Positions 32,556-40,707 of a stretch of 64,000 nt of DNA are shown here, piece after piece (position 1 is the stretch's first letter; every line of letters begins with the position of its first letter). The DNA is from Mixta theicola (GTDB lineage: Bacteria; Pseudomonadota; Gammaproteobacteria; Enterobacterales; Enterobacteriaceae), in contig NZ_NWUO01000005.1 in the NCBI RefSeq assembly GCF_002895925.1, positions 1 through 64,000 of the forward strand. The letters are read 5' to 3'. Made by a program: the position numbers and the translations under genes. The notes under the pieces were generated by a model, which saw nothing but the letters and a program-made list of their open reading frames with translations, did not search any database and was not told the origin of the DNA.

Positions 32556-33551
32556 TTATTCTGAAATGAAAGTAATATCATCTTTTTTATCTGCTACAAA
32601 CTCATATTGTAGAGTCCGGTCCAGTCCCTGCTGTAGAGTATACGGCGGCTTAAAGCCGGAACTATGCACTTTGGTGGCATCAAACTGAGTTGTTGCACAG
32701 AATTTCTTAACGCGAACTGAACTGATTGCGTATTTGTTACCTGTAAGCTTACTGAGTATATCGAAACAATAGCCGCCAAGCATTCCTACCGGATAGGGGA
32801 TATGAACTGAGGGGATCTTTTTATTCAGGCTTTTTTCAACCTCGGCTGCCAACTCATTCATATTCAAATCAGGCTTGTCAACGTAATTATATACCTCATA
32901 GCTTTGGGTAATATTTTCCAGCTTATATTTGATAAACTCGACGATATTTCCTACATACGCCATAGACTTATAATTTTTGCCAGGACCAACCATGGCAAAT
33001 TTACCGCCTGAAATTTGCTTCAGCAAATTATAAACGTTTCCTCTGTTACGCTCGCCGAAAATAACAGTAGGTCTAATAATCGTCAGCGAACGCTCTTCGG
33101 GCGACTCATTGTACCATTTACGCAGAACCTCTTCCGCTTGCCATTTACTCTTTCCATAGTGATTGAATGGATCATGCGGATGATTTTCGTTTGGATTTAT
33201 TTTATTTAAACCATATATAGCAACGGAACTAGTAAAAATAATATTATTAACATTGCTTTTCTTCATTGCATCTATAACGTTTTTTGTCCCTTGAACATTA
33301 ACATCATAGTATAAAGAAGTAGGACTAACATCGTCTCTATGTTCAGCCGCAAGCAGAACTACTGTTTTTTGCCCAATGAGCGCTTTATCTAAAGAGCCTT
33401 GATCGCGAACATCGCCAATTTGCGTTAAATCAGGATAAAAATGGCTCTGGTTTTTATCAAAGTTGCTTATTTCAAACTGCGAAAGAGCTGTCTCAATCAA
33501 ACGTGTTCCGACAAAACCTGAAGCACCAATAAATATAACTTTATTTTCCAT
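32556..33551 (-). CDS. gnu: Und-PP-GlcNAc 4-epimerase
   Basis: The 331-residue SDR protein matches Gnu (Z3206) of E. coli O157, which converts Und-PP-GlcNAc to Und-PP-GalNAc and so sets the first sugar of the O unit. Motifs are VIFIGASGFVGTRL, VVLLAAEHRDDVSPTSLYYD, FTSSVAIYG, FNHYGKSKWQAEEVLRKW (Tyr-x3-Lys) and CATTQFDATKVHSSGF. The start was put at the ATG at 33551, matching the O157 N-terminus; upstream in-frame ATGs at 33563 and 33578 are less likely. The WecA-like gene before it provides the Und-PP-GlcNAc substrate. Confidence 0.9.
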   Translation of the reverse strand: MENKVIFIGASGFVGTRLIETALSQFEISNFDKNQSHFYPDLTQIGDVRDQGSLDKALIGQKTVVLLAAEHRDDVSPTSLYYDVNVQGTKNVIDAMKKSNVNNIIFTSSVAIYGLNKINPNENHPHDPFNHYGKSKWQAEEVLRKWYNESPEERSLTIIRPTVIFGERNRGNVYNLLKQISGGKFAMVGPGKNYKSMAYVGNIVEFIKYKLENITQSYEVYNYVDKPDLNMNELAAEVEKSLNKKIPSVHIPYPVGMLGGYCFDILSKLTGNKYAISSVRVKKFCATTQFDATKVHSSGFKPPYTLQQGLDRTLQYEFVADKKDDITFISE

Positions 33552-33864
33552 AATAAGACTCATTAGTTTGATTTTCATTCAAAAGATTTATATAAAATAT
33601 GGAACCTTTTTTCATGGCGCTGTTATGATGCCTTATAAAATCCGCTCCGATAATCCCATAATACAAGCATAATAATTCCGTTTTTTTCCATTATGTAATT
33701 TAGTCATCGTTTACTGTTCTTGTAGATAATGAGCCGCTTAAGCTAGTCTCTACAGAGATATTCAATGCGTTATATCATATTATGCTATAAGTTAATCAGA
33801 GACTCTGCCCTATTGTAAAAAAATCTCGCTTTATATTTCTCGATTTAAACGCTCTGGCTACACA
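33552..33864. other. AT-rich gap between wecA-like gene and gnu
   Basis: The 313 bases hold no convincing gene. On the minus strand several AT-rich promoter-like strings occur (for example around 33760-33800), but none is a clear sigma-70 pair and no terminator is seen. It may be a scar of recombination within the O-antigen operon, since the other genes there are tightly packed. Confidence 0.5.
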
Positions 33865-34926
33865 TTAAAAATCATATAAATGAAGCCTTGCTCTCTCCAT
33901 TGCTCGCAGGCTGATAATAAAAGAGCAAAAAGTAATCATATATAAAACTATGATCCAGAATTCAGGGATACGCATCGCGTCCAGCAAAATACCGATAGTA
34001 CTCAACGATAACGCCGCCCCCGTCATTACCAATAACGCCTGCCGTCCACTAAACCCTACCCGCAGCAACACATGATGCAAATGCTCCCGGTCCGGCTTGA
34101 AGGGACTGTCCCCTCTTCTGATGCGTCCTGTCATCACGCGCAGCATATCCATCAGGGGAACGGCGATCAGCCACAGCGCGGTGACCGGGCGCATTACCGC
34201 CTCATCGCCCTGGGTTGCGATAATCAGCAGCCAGATAACGGTAAAGCCAATCAGCGTACTGCCGGCATCGCCCATAAAAACCTTAAACTTGCGCCCCCAG
34301 GGAATGCCCAGGTTCAGCAGAATATAAGGCAGGCAGGCAACCATCAGGCACAGGCACCACAGCGCCATATCATCCCGGTTACCCATCCAGAACACCACGG
34401 CCAGCGCGCCAAAGGTAACGGATGAAAGCGCACCCAGCAGGCCATCAATGCCATCGACCATATTAAAGGCGTTAATCGCGCCGACCACCGCCAGCAGCGT
34501 TACCGCATAGCCGGCGATGCCCAGTACCAGCTCGTAGCCAAACAGGATATTCCCTAATGAATAGAGATAGAGGCCGTTGTACATCATGATGCTGGCTACC
34601 AGCGCCTGTAACGCCATACGCGGCATAACAGGGAGATCCAGCTTATCGTCCAGCACACCGACGACAATAAGCATGGTGGCGCAAACCATATAGATGTTGA
34701 AGTCAGGCAGCCAGTTGGGCTGCATAAGGTAGATAATCCACAGGGAAAGATAAACCGATACCCCGCCGACCAGCGGTATATGGCCGTTATGATGTTTCCG
34801 CGCGTTAGGTTTATCTACCAGCCCTACTTTTTTAGCAATCTTGCGAGAGATAAAAAGCAGCGCCAGCGCTCCCAGAAAAACAAGCACGATTTCTTGCATG
34901 TTTGCACCAGTATTGAAATTGATCAC
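33865..34926 (-). CDS. wecA: WecA-like UDP-GlcNAc:Und-P GlcNAc-1-P transferase
   Basis: This 353-residue MraY/WecA-family membrane enzyme (about 11 segments) transfers GlcNAc-1-P to undecaprenyl phosphate, starting the O unit. It shows RKIAKKVGLVDKPNARKHH, GVLDDKLDL (Asp pair), AFNMVDGIDGLLG, FMGDAGSTLIGFTVIWLL and DREHLHHVLLR (the cytoplasmic His motif). The start is GTG at 34926 with AGGTAA five bases upstream; an ATG at 34899 is the alternative. It is the first gene after the JUMPStart element. Enterobacteria normally keep wecA in the common-antigen locus, so this may be a second, O-antigen-dedicated copy. Confidence 0.88.
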   Translation of the reverse strand: MINFNTGANMQEIVLVFLGALALLFISRKIAKKVGLVDKPNARKHHNGHIPLVGGVSVYLSLWIIYLMQPNWLPDFNIYMVCATMLIVVGVLDDKLDLPVMPRMALQALVASIMMYNGLYLYSLGNILFGYELVLGIAGYAVTLLAVVGAINAFNMVDGIDGLLGALSSVTFGALAVVFWMGNRDDMALWCLCLMVACLPYILLNLGIPWGRKFKVFMGDAGSTLIGFTVIWLLIIATQGDEAVMRPVTALWLIAVPLMDMLRVMTGRIRRGDSPFKPDREHLHHVLLRVGFSGRQALLVMTGAALSLSTIGILLDAMRIPEFWIIVLYMITFCSFIISLRAMERARLHLYDF

Positions 34927-34943
34927 AGTTACCTGAAAATGTC

Positions 34944-34980
34944 CACGCTACCGCCCCTGGCTTTAAGCAACCAGATGCTT
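34944..34980 (-). promoter_or_regulatory. JUMPStart element with ops site (O-antigen operon)
   Basis: On the minus strand the region reads TCTGGTTGCTTAAAGCCAG then GGGCGGTAGCGTG, ending with the ops core GGCGGTAGCGTG (34944-34955). In E. coli this recruits RfaH to paused RNA polymerase and lets it read long surface-polysaccharide operons. The ops ends only 17 bases before the GTG of the wecA-like gene. Twenty-one bases (34944-34964) are identical to those at 52086-52106. Confidence 0.93.
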
Positions 34981-35334
34981 CAGCGGTTCAGGACTCAAAC
35001 AAGCATAGCCTGTGTGAGCGACACGGTAATTTTTTCTCGCTACGCTAACAAAAACAGATGTAACCGTGCGCTAATAGTTTACGATTCTCGTACTATCGCC
35101 GTACACAGACAAGTATAAAATTGCCTGTTTGACCGTTGACTTATGCGGTTAATATCCTTGCCCGCCCTGATTGCTTGTAAAGCAAGCAAAACGCTCAAAA
35201 TATCAGCTCATGTCGCTGTTATCATATCGAATACGATATATCTTGTTTATTACGCCAGACGATGCGCGTTTATCCTGACAATCTGCTGCACTAATTATGC
35301 TTTCGTTTAACTATTGTTAAGCTATTGTCTGAAA
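34981..35334. other. Promoter region upstream of the O-antigen operon
   Basis: No gene is supported in these 354 bases. The O-antigen promoter on the minus strand must lie here. TATACT (35112-35117, minus strand) is a fair -10 candidate but its -35 is weak. A repeat GCTTG..CAAGC (TTGCTTGTAAAGCAAGC, around 35172-35188) makes a small hairpin. Confidence 0.4.
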
Positions 35335-35361
35335 CAGAAAAGGCTTCTGTTGCCAGAAGCC
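35332..35361 (-). terminator. Terminator after galE
   Basis: GGCTTCTG-ttgc-CAGAAGCC (35342-35361) is a perfect 8-bp stem. On the minus strand it is followed by TTTTCTGTTT. It lies about 95 bases past the galE stop and separates galF-galE from the O-antigen promoter. Confidence 0.75.
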
Positions 35362-35455
35362 ATCGTTACTATTTACTTTGTTGCCTGCCGTAACCCTCTT
35401 TTAACAGGGGCGCTCCGACGCGCTGCGCGGCAAAAAACATTAGAGCAACTTTATC

Positions 35456-36469
35456 TTAACGATAACCGTTAGGGTTTTTTGACTGCCAGTTCCAGGTATC
35501 ACGCATCATTTCATCGATACCGCGCGACACACGCCAGTTCAGTTCTTTATCCGCCAGCGTAGCATCGGCCCAGAATGCCGCTAAATCGCCATCGCGACGC
35601 GGTTTAATGTCATAGGGAACCGGTTTGCCGGAGGCTTTTTCAAACGCCTGCACCATCTCCATCACCGAATAGCCTTTACCGGCGCCCAGGTTATACGCCT
35701 TATAGCCCTGCAGCTGCGCCAGATGATCCAACGCTTTTAAATGGCCCTCCGCCAGATCGACCACGTGAATATAGTCACGCACGCCGGTGCCGTCTTTAGT
35801 GGAATAGTCAGCCCCAAAAATTCCGAGCTTATCAAGACGGCCAATAGCGACCTGAGCAATGTAAGGCAGCAGGTTATTGGGAATGCCGTTGGGATCTTCA
35901 CCGATTTCGCCAGACTCATGGGCGCCCACCGGATTGAAATAGCGCAGCGCGATCGCGGTAAACTGGCTGTCCGCCTTAGCGTAATCCTGCATGATTTGCT
36001 CAACCATCAGCTTTGAGGTGCCGTAAGGGCTGGTAGTACCGCCGATGGGCGTGGTCTCAACGTAAGGCACCGGCGCATTGGCGCCATAAACGGTCGCGGA
36101 AGAACTAAAAATGAAATTATAGATGCCGGCGTTACGCATCTCTTCCAGCAGCACAACCGTACCCGAAACGTTATTGTCGTAGTATTCCAGCGGTTTACGG
36201 GTCGATTCGCCAACGGCTTTTAACCCGGCGAAATGGATAACGGCGCTAATAGCGTTGCTGGCAAAAATATCGCGCAGGCAGGCGCGATCGAGGATGTCGC
36301 CCTCAACAAAGGTGGCTTTCTTTCCGGCCAGTTTCTCAACGCGGTTGATCGATTCCCGCGAAGCATTACTGAGGTTGTCCATTACCACAACGTCGTCGCC
36401 GCGCTGCAACAGCGCCAACACCGTATGAGAGCCGATGTATCCCGCTCCGCCCGTTACCAAAATAGCCAT
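35456..36469 (-). CDS. galE: UDP-glucose 4-epimerase
   Basis: GalE interconverts UDP-Glc and UDP-Gal, the donor for galactose in the exopolysaccharide and, via Glf, for Galf in the O unit. The 337-residue enzyme has [18 protein letters not shown], the catalytic FSSSATVYG and SPYGTSKLMVEQ (Tyr-x3-Lys), and NPVGAHESGEIGEDP. The start ATG at 36469 has AAGGAG eight bases upstream. It follows galF by 50 bases containing a hairpin. In amylovoran and stewartan loci galF-galE also flank the exopolysaccharide genes. Confidence 0.96.
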   Translation of the reverse strand: MAILVTGGAGYIGSHTVLALLQRGDDVVVMDNLSNASRESINRVEKLAGKKATFVEGDILDRACLRDIFASNAISAVIHFAGLKAVGESTRKPLEYYDNNVSGTVVLLEEMRNAGIYNFIFSSSATVYGANAPVPYVETTPIGGTTSPYGTSKLMVEQIMQDYAKADSQFTAIALRYFNPVGAHESGEIGEDPNGIPNNLLPYIAQVAIGRLDKLGIFGADYSTKDGTGVRDYIHVVDLAEGHLKALDHLAQLQGYKAYNLGAGKGYSVMEMVQAFEKASGKPVPYDIKPRRDGDLAAFWADATLADKELNWRVSRGIDEMMRDTWNWQSKNPNGYR

Positions 36470-36484
36470 GTGAACTCCTTTAAT

Positions 36485-36502
36485 GCCGCGCACAGGCGCG
36501 GC
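36485..36502 (-). other. Hairpin between galF and galE
   Basis: GCCGCGC-acag-GCGCGGC is a perfect 7-bp GC stem in the 50-base gap, just before the galE Shine-Dalgarno. It has no U-run. It could act as an mRNA stability element or tune galE expression relative to galF. Confidence 0.5.
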
Positions 36503-36518
36503 GTGTCATAGTGAGGAA

Positions 36519-37415
36519 TTATTTCGCCAATAATTGCTTAATGGTCTCGCGGAAGGCCGCGCCCTGCTGATTGCTACGCAGGCCATAGCTGACAAAAGCC
36601 TGCATATATCCCAGCTTACGACCGCAGTCGAAGCTATTACCGGTCATCAGGCAGGCATCAACCGGCTTTTTCTGGCTCAGGCTGGCAATAGCATCCGTCA
36701 GCTGAATACGGCCCCAGGCGCCCGGTTCGGTTTTTTCAAGCTCAGCCCAAATATCAGCCGACAGAACGTAACGTCCTACGGCGGCCAGATCGGAATGTAG
36801 CGTTTCAGGATGCTCAGGCTTTTCAACGAAACCGGTAATAGCGCTGACGCTGCCTTCATTCTCCAGCGGCTCTTGCGTCGAGATCACTGAATATTCTGAC
36901 AGATCGGCACCAGACATATGTTTCGCCAGCACCTGGCTGCGTCCGGTATCTTCAAAGCGTGCGACCATCGCGGCGAGATTATAACGCAGGTGGTCAGCGG
37001 TAGAATCATCCATAATAATATCGGGCAGTACAACGACAAAAGGATTGTCGCCGATCATCGGACGGGCGCACAGTACCGAGTGGCCAAGCCCCAGCGGTTG
37101 CGCCTGACGTACGTTCATGATAGTCACGCCCGGCGGGCAAATTGACTGTACTTCACTGAGCAGCTGTCGCTTCACTCGCTGTTCCAGCAGCGCTTCAAGC
37201 TCATAGGTGGTATCAAAATGGTTTTCCACCGCGTTCTTTGACGCATGCGTGACCAGAACGATTTCCTTGATACCCGACCTGACGACTTCATCAACAATGT
37301 ATTGAATCATCGGCTTATCTACGATAGGCAGCATCTCTTTAGGAATGGCTTTTGTAGCAGGGAGCATATGCATACCGAGACCCGCAACGGGGATAACTGC
37401 TTTAAGCTTGGTCAT
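36519..37415 (-). CDS. galF: GalF, UTP-glucose-1-phosphate uridylyltransferase homologue
   Basis: The 298-residue protein is of the GalU/GalF family. [20 protein letters not shown], with Met-His-Met instead of the GalU Thr-Arg-Phe/Leu, marks it as Gal[37 protein letters not shown] and [13 protein letters not shown] follow. GalF is thought to modulate UDP-glucose supply rather than to be the main enzyme. It is upstream of galE, and the two are likely co-transcribed. It marks the border of the O-antigen and exopolysaccharide loci. Confidence 0.94.
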   Translation of the reverse strand: MTKLKAVIPVAGLGMHMLPATKAIPKEMLPIVDKPMIQYIVDEVVRSGIKEIVLVTHASKNAVENHFDTTYELEALLEQRVKRQLLSEVQSICPPGVTIMNVRQAQPLGLGHSVLCARPMIGDNPFVVVLPDIIMDDSTADHLRYNLAAMVARFEDTGRSQVLAKHMSGADLSEYSVISTQEPLENEGSVSAITGFVEKPEHPETLHSDLAAVGRYVLSADIWAELEKTEPGAWGRIQLTDAIASLSQKKPVDACLMTGNSFDCGRKLGYMQAFVSYGLRSNQQGAAFRETIKQLLAK

Positions 37416-37791
37416 ATTTTTTCCATATAATGATGTGAAGACATTCAGCGATTATGCAATAAAGAGGCAATCATTAAGTATAATCTTAATCTGAAAATTT
37501 TCATTAGCATAGCGTTAAAGAAACCAACAATTAAGCAGCACGCCGTTATGGCGTTGAATAAATCAAACACCGTCGGAAAGTTCCTGAGCTGCAATAAATC
37601 CTCAACGGCCTAATCAACTTATTTTATTACGGCAAGCATTATTCGCTGAGATTAATCCGATAAAAATCAGGCGACTGATCGCAAGTGTAAAAAAGCGTTT
37701 TCTTTTATCTGATTTTAAATATTACGTCTTCCAATTGTCTGGCTTAGATGAATAATGAAACCTGGCGTTATCATTCTAAAAAGGGTCAGAG
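37416..37791. other. Divergent promoter region galF / amsF-like gene
   Basis: The 376 bases carry no gene. They are AT-rich, with promoter-like strings such as TATAATG near 37427 (plus strand). No JUMPStart/ops element is present, so the plus-strand gene is not under the same RfaH control as the exopolysaccharide operon. Confidence 0.4.
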
Positions 37792-39624
37792 ATGAGCATT
37801 AATGAAAAAGCCAGTGAAGAACGTATCCACTCGCGACGTAAGGCGTTAACCAAAATATTGGCCTCCGCCGCCGCCATAGGCACGCTCGGTAGCCTGACGC
37901 GCGCCAATGCGGCCCCTGTATCCGCCCCGCCGCCAGCGCCGGACAGCGCCTCCGGTAAGATCAATGGCGCGCCGGGTATCATTCTCGATCACGCCTCTAC
38001 CTCCTGGGCTAAAATTCGTAATGATATTCATCGCGGTAATGGCCCGGTCGATAATTACGCCGCCTTTCAACAGCTGGTGGCAGATAAAAAATACCTGACT
38101 ATTGATACGCCGGTCAGTATAAATAAATCCATTGAGCTCACGGTAAAAAACCAAATTATTGAAGGCCGGGGGAACGGCATAATTACCCCATTAGGCAATA
38201 TGGGTAATGAATTTCTACTGGAGCTGAAAGCTGACGCGACGCAAATTCACGGCATGGTATTAGATAATCCGATGCTATTAAAAAGCGAAACCGGCGGACG
38301 TCAGGGCGGAATTATGATTTCCGCTAACTATTGCGAAGTTTCTAACTGCTATTTTTACCGCATGTTGCAGTCGGTTATTGCCCCGGCCGGCTTTGGCGCT
38401 TACGGTACTAAAATTACCAATAACTGGTTTTTAGAGTGTCTGGGTGCCGGAACCGGCATGCGCGACCTGCATTCCAAACTGGGCGAGGATCGGGGCGATG
38501 CGGTAACTATCTGGGGCTCCGGCACGATTATGACCGGCAACCATGCTTACTGTAAGGCTGGCGAAGATGCCCGCCTGGCGTTTCATGCGGAAGGCCTGCC
38601 CGGCGCACGTAAGCATCTGCGCGATTTCGATCATAAAGACATTATCATGGCGAATAATATGGCGAAGGGCAGCTTCCGTCGTCACTTCGCGATGGAAAAT
38701 ATTAATGGCGGCGTCTCGATCGGGAATATTTCAATGGGCGGCGCGACCTGGTGGGGCGAAGCTTATATTCAATGTAAAAATATCAACGTTAAAAATACCA
38801 TCCGTTACAGCAACAGCCCGGATATTCTGAACGGCAACGCCTGGCGGCCCATCAAAGCGGCCATTGCCGTGGTCAATTTTAACGAAGGCGTTAATATCGA
38901 CAGCACCGTGCTGATTGCCAAAGGCACCAAAGCCTACGGCTTCGCCATTGCCACCCAAACCGGCGATCATGACGTGACGCTGTCGGGCAGCATGATTAAT
39001 GAAGGCGCACGCACCAATACCGCGCTGTTACTTAACCAGCCGAAGAGCTTCCGTATTAATAACCTCGATACCCAGGGATTTTCGCGGGCGGCGCAAATCA
39101 CCACCAATAAGAATGTCACTATTATCAGCAATAACTGCTATCACCAGCTCAACGGCACAGGGAAAGGCATGGAAGTGGTGAAAGGCTCAGGCGGAACCAT
39201 TGCGATAAATGGCGATACCTATAACGGTGCGACGACCGCCTTTAAACTGCCTAACGTGGATAATCTTAGTATTCAGAATACGCGCGTCAGCGAGGCGGAG
39301 CGCTTTGCCGAGCTGAGCGGGATTAAGCAGTCGCTGCTGGTGACCAATAATATGGCTACTGCGGATCGGTCAATGCCGCTGGTTTACAGTAACGGTAGCG
39401 CGCCGGATATTAGCTGGTGCGTAGAGGGAAATATCGGTATCCGCAGCAACTTCTCTTATACCAGCGCGCAGCTCTCCGCGATTAACTCGGCCCTGAATCA
39501 GCGCAGTAAACATGCCGGTAAAAACGTCAGCGTCGATAACAATGCGGTATACGTCGCGCTTGGCAACGCGCCTGAATCCCCGTGGTTAAATTTAGCCACG
39601 CAAAAAGTGGTGAAGCCAGCCTAA
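37792..39624 (+). CDS. AmsF/WceF-like right-handed beta-helix exopolysaccharide-processing protein
   Basis: This 610-residue secreted protein resembles AmsF (amylovoran) and WceF (stewartan), implicated in trimming or processing newly made exopolysaccharide. It begins with a twin-arginine-type signal: SRRKALTKIL at about 18-27, then an Ala-rich stretch to NAAP. The remainder is rich in short beta repeats with Asn ladders (GIMISANYCEVSNCYFYRM, TKITNNWFLEC, IIMANNMAKGSFRRHF, GVSIGNISMGG, NNLDTQGFSR), as in pectate-lyase-like parallel beta-helices. The region GEDARLAFHAEG may be near the active cleft. It is convergent with the exopolysaccharide operon and shares its terminator region. Confidence 0.75.
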   Translation: MSINEKASEERIHSRRKALTKILASAAAIGTLGSLTRANAAPVSAPPPAPDSASGKINGAPGIILDHASTSWAKIRNDIHRGNGPVDNYAAFQQLVADKKYLTIDTPVSINKSIELTVKNQIIEGRGNGIITPLGNMGNEFLLELKADATQIHGMVLDNPMLLKSETGGRQGGIMISANYCEVSNCYFYRMLQSVIAPAGFGAYGTKITNNWFLECLGAGTGMRDLHSKLGEDRGDAVTIWGSGTIMTGNHAYCKAGEDARLAFHAEGLPGARKHLRDFDHKDIIMANNMAKGSFRRHFAMENINGGVSIGNISMGGATWWGEAYIQCKNINVKNTIRYSNSPDILNGNAWRPIKAAIAVVNFNEGVNIDSTVLIAKGTKAYGFAIATQTGDHDVTLSGSMINEGARTNTALLLNQPKSFRINNLDTQGFSRAAQITTNKNVTIISNNCYHQLNGTGKGMEVVKGSGGTIAINGDTYNGATTAFKLPNVDNLSIQNTRVSEAERFAELSGIKQSLLVTNNMATADRSMPLVYSNGSAPDISWCVEGNIGIRSNFSYTSAQLSAINSALNQRSKHAGKNVSVDNNAVYVALGNAPESPWLNLATQKVVKPA

Positions 39625-39652
39625 AAAAAGCCTCAGCGATGTTGGCTGAGGC
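39623..39652 (-). terminator. Terminator of the exopolysaccharide operon
   Basis: GCCTCAGC (39630-39637) and GCTGAGGC (39645-39652) form a perfect 8-bp stem with a 7-base loop. On the minus strand it is followed by seven U. On the plus strand only TTGTCGTTT follows, so it may act weakly for the convergent amsF-like gene. Confidence 0.85.
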
Positions 39653-39699
39653 TTGTCGTTTAGCTTAGCGGCGCGATAAGGCTTTCGCGCATGCGCGGG

Positions 39700-40707
39700 T
39701 CAAGAGGCGCGGATTTTTAACCGCTTTAAGGCAAAGTTAAATACTCGCCAGGCAAAGTAGTTGTTTTCCGCCAGCGTGATGTCCAGATTGCGGTAGCGTG
39801 AGATGAACGCTTCCAGCTCTTGCTGTGATTTCGCGCTGAACTTCACCTCGGAACCCTTCGCCACGCCAATAACGTTCAGGATGTTTTTAACGATCCGCGC
39901 ACGCAGGTTCTTCCCGCTCTCCTTTTCAGCGGTGTGCTGCATTAATCCTTCCAGAGCATCGCAGGCCCGGAGATAGCCAATGGCGTTTTTCTCTGAGCGC
40001 GAGCTTTGCATAATAGAACCAATACGAATACGTCGCTGAAAGTAAACGCTGTCCGTCACGCAGGTTTTACCCGCCACAAAAAACAGGCGCGGCGTAAACT
40101 CTTCGTCCTCATGAATAATCGGCAGGAAAAAGAGCTGGTGCTGCGTCTGTAATTTACGCGCAAAAATATAGAGCCACGCGTTGGGAATAAAGGCGTTGGT
40201 TTCCGACAGGGTATTAAAAGCCTGTTCACCGCTGGAAAAAACGCGCTCCATGCGGCGGCGATAGGAGATCAGCCGCACCTGCTGCGACTGCTCTCCCCCT
40301 TTACTTTTTGCTATCGGATCTGCAAACGACTCCGCAGAGAAAGCAAAGATACTCATATCGGGATGCTGCTCCAGCGTTTCATAAAACCGCTCGATCAGCC
40401 CATCAACGGAAACGTCATCCGAGTCAAAGTAATAGATGTAATCACCGGTAGCGGCACGCGTGCCGGTATTGCGTGCCTCACCCAGCCCGCCGTTGGCGGT
40501 ATGAATAATCTTTACCAGCGGATGCGAGCCATACAGGGTCTCTACCAGGTCGCCGGAGCCATCCGTCGATCCGTCATCGACAATAATGACTTCCCAGGGC
40601 TGTACAGACTGCGTAAGAATTGAATCAACAGCTTCCTGAACATAATCCAGTACGTTATAAACAGGAATAATGATGGAAAGTTTAGGAATCGTTGGCTCTT
40701 CAATCAT
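39700..40707 (-). CDS. GT2-family glycosyltransferase (exopolysaccharide)
   Basis: The 335-residue GT-A enzyme has LSIIIPVYNVLDYVQEAVDS, EVIIVDDGSTDGSGDLVE, GLGEARNTGTRAATGDYIYY and FDSDDVSVDGL (metal-binding DSDD). It is last in the exopolysaccharide operon and overlaps the pyruvyl transferase by 4 bases. It should add one sugar of the repeating unit on the cytoplasmic face. Which sugar is not readable. Confidence 0.85.
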   Translation of the reverse strand: MIEEPTIPKLSIIIPVYNVLDYVQEAVDSILTQSVQPWEVIIVDDGSTDGSGDLVETLYGSHPLVKIIHTANGGLGEARNTGTRAATGDYIYYFDSDDVSVDGLIERFYETLEQHPDMSIFAFSAESFADPIAKSKGGEQSQQVRLISYRRRMERVFSSGEQAFNTLSETNAFIPNAWLYIFARKLQTQHQLFFLPIIHEDEEFTPRLFFVAGKTCVTDSVYFQRRIRIGSIMQSSRSEKNAIGYLRACDALEGLMQHTAEKESGKNLRARIVKNILNVIGVAKGSEVKFSAKSQQELEAFISRYRNLDITLAENNYFAWRVFNFALKRLKIRAS

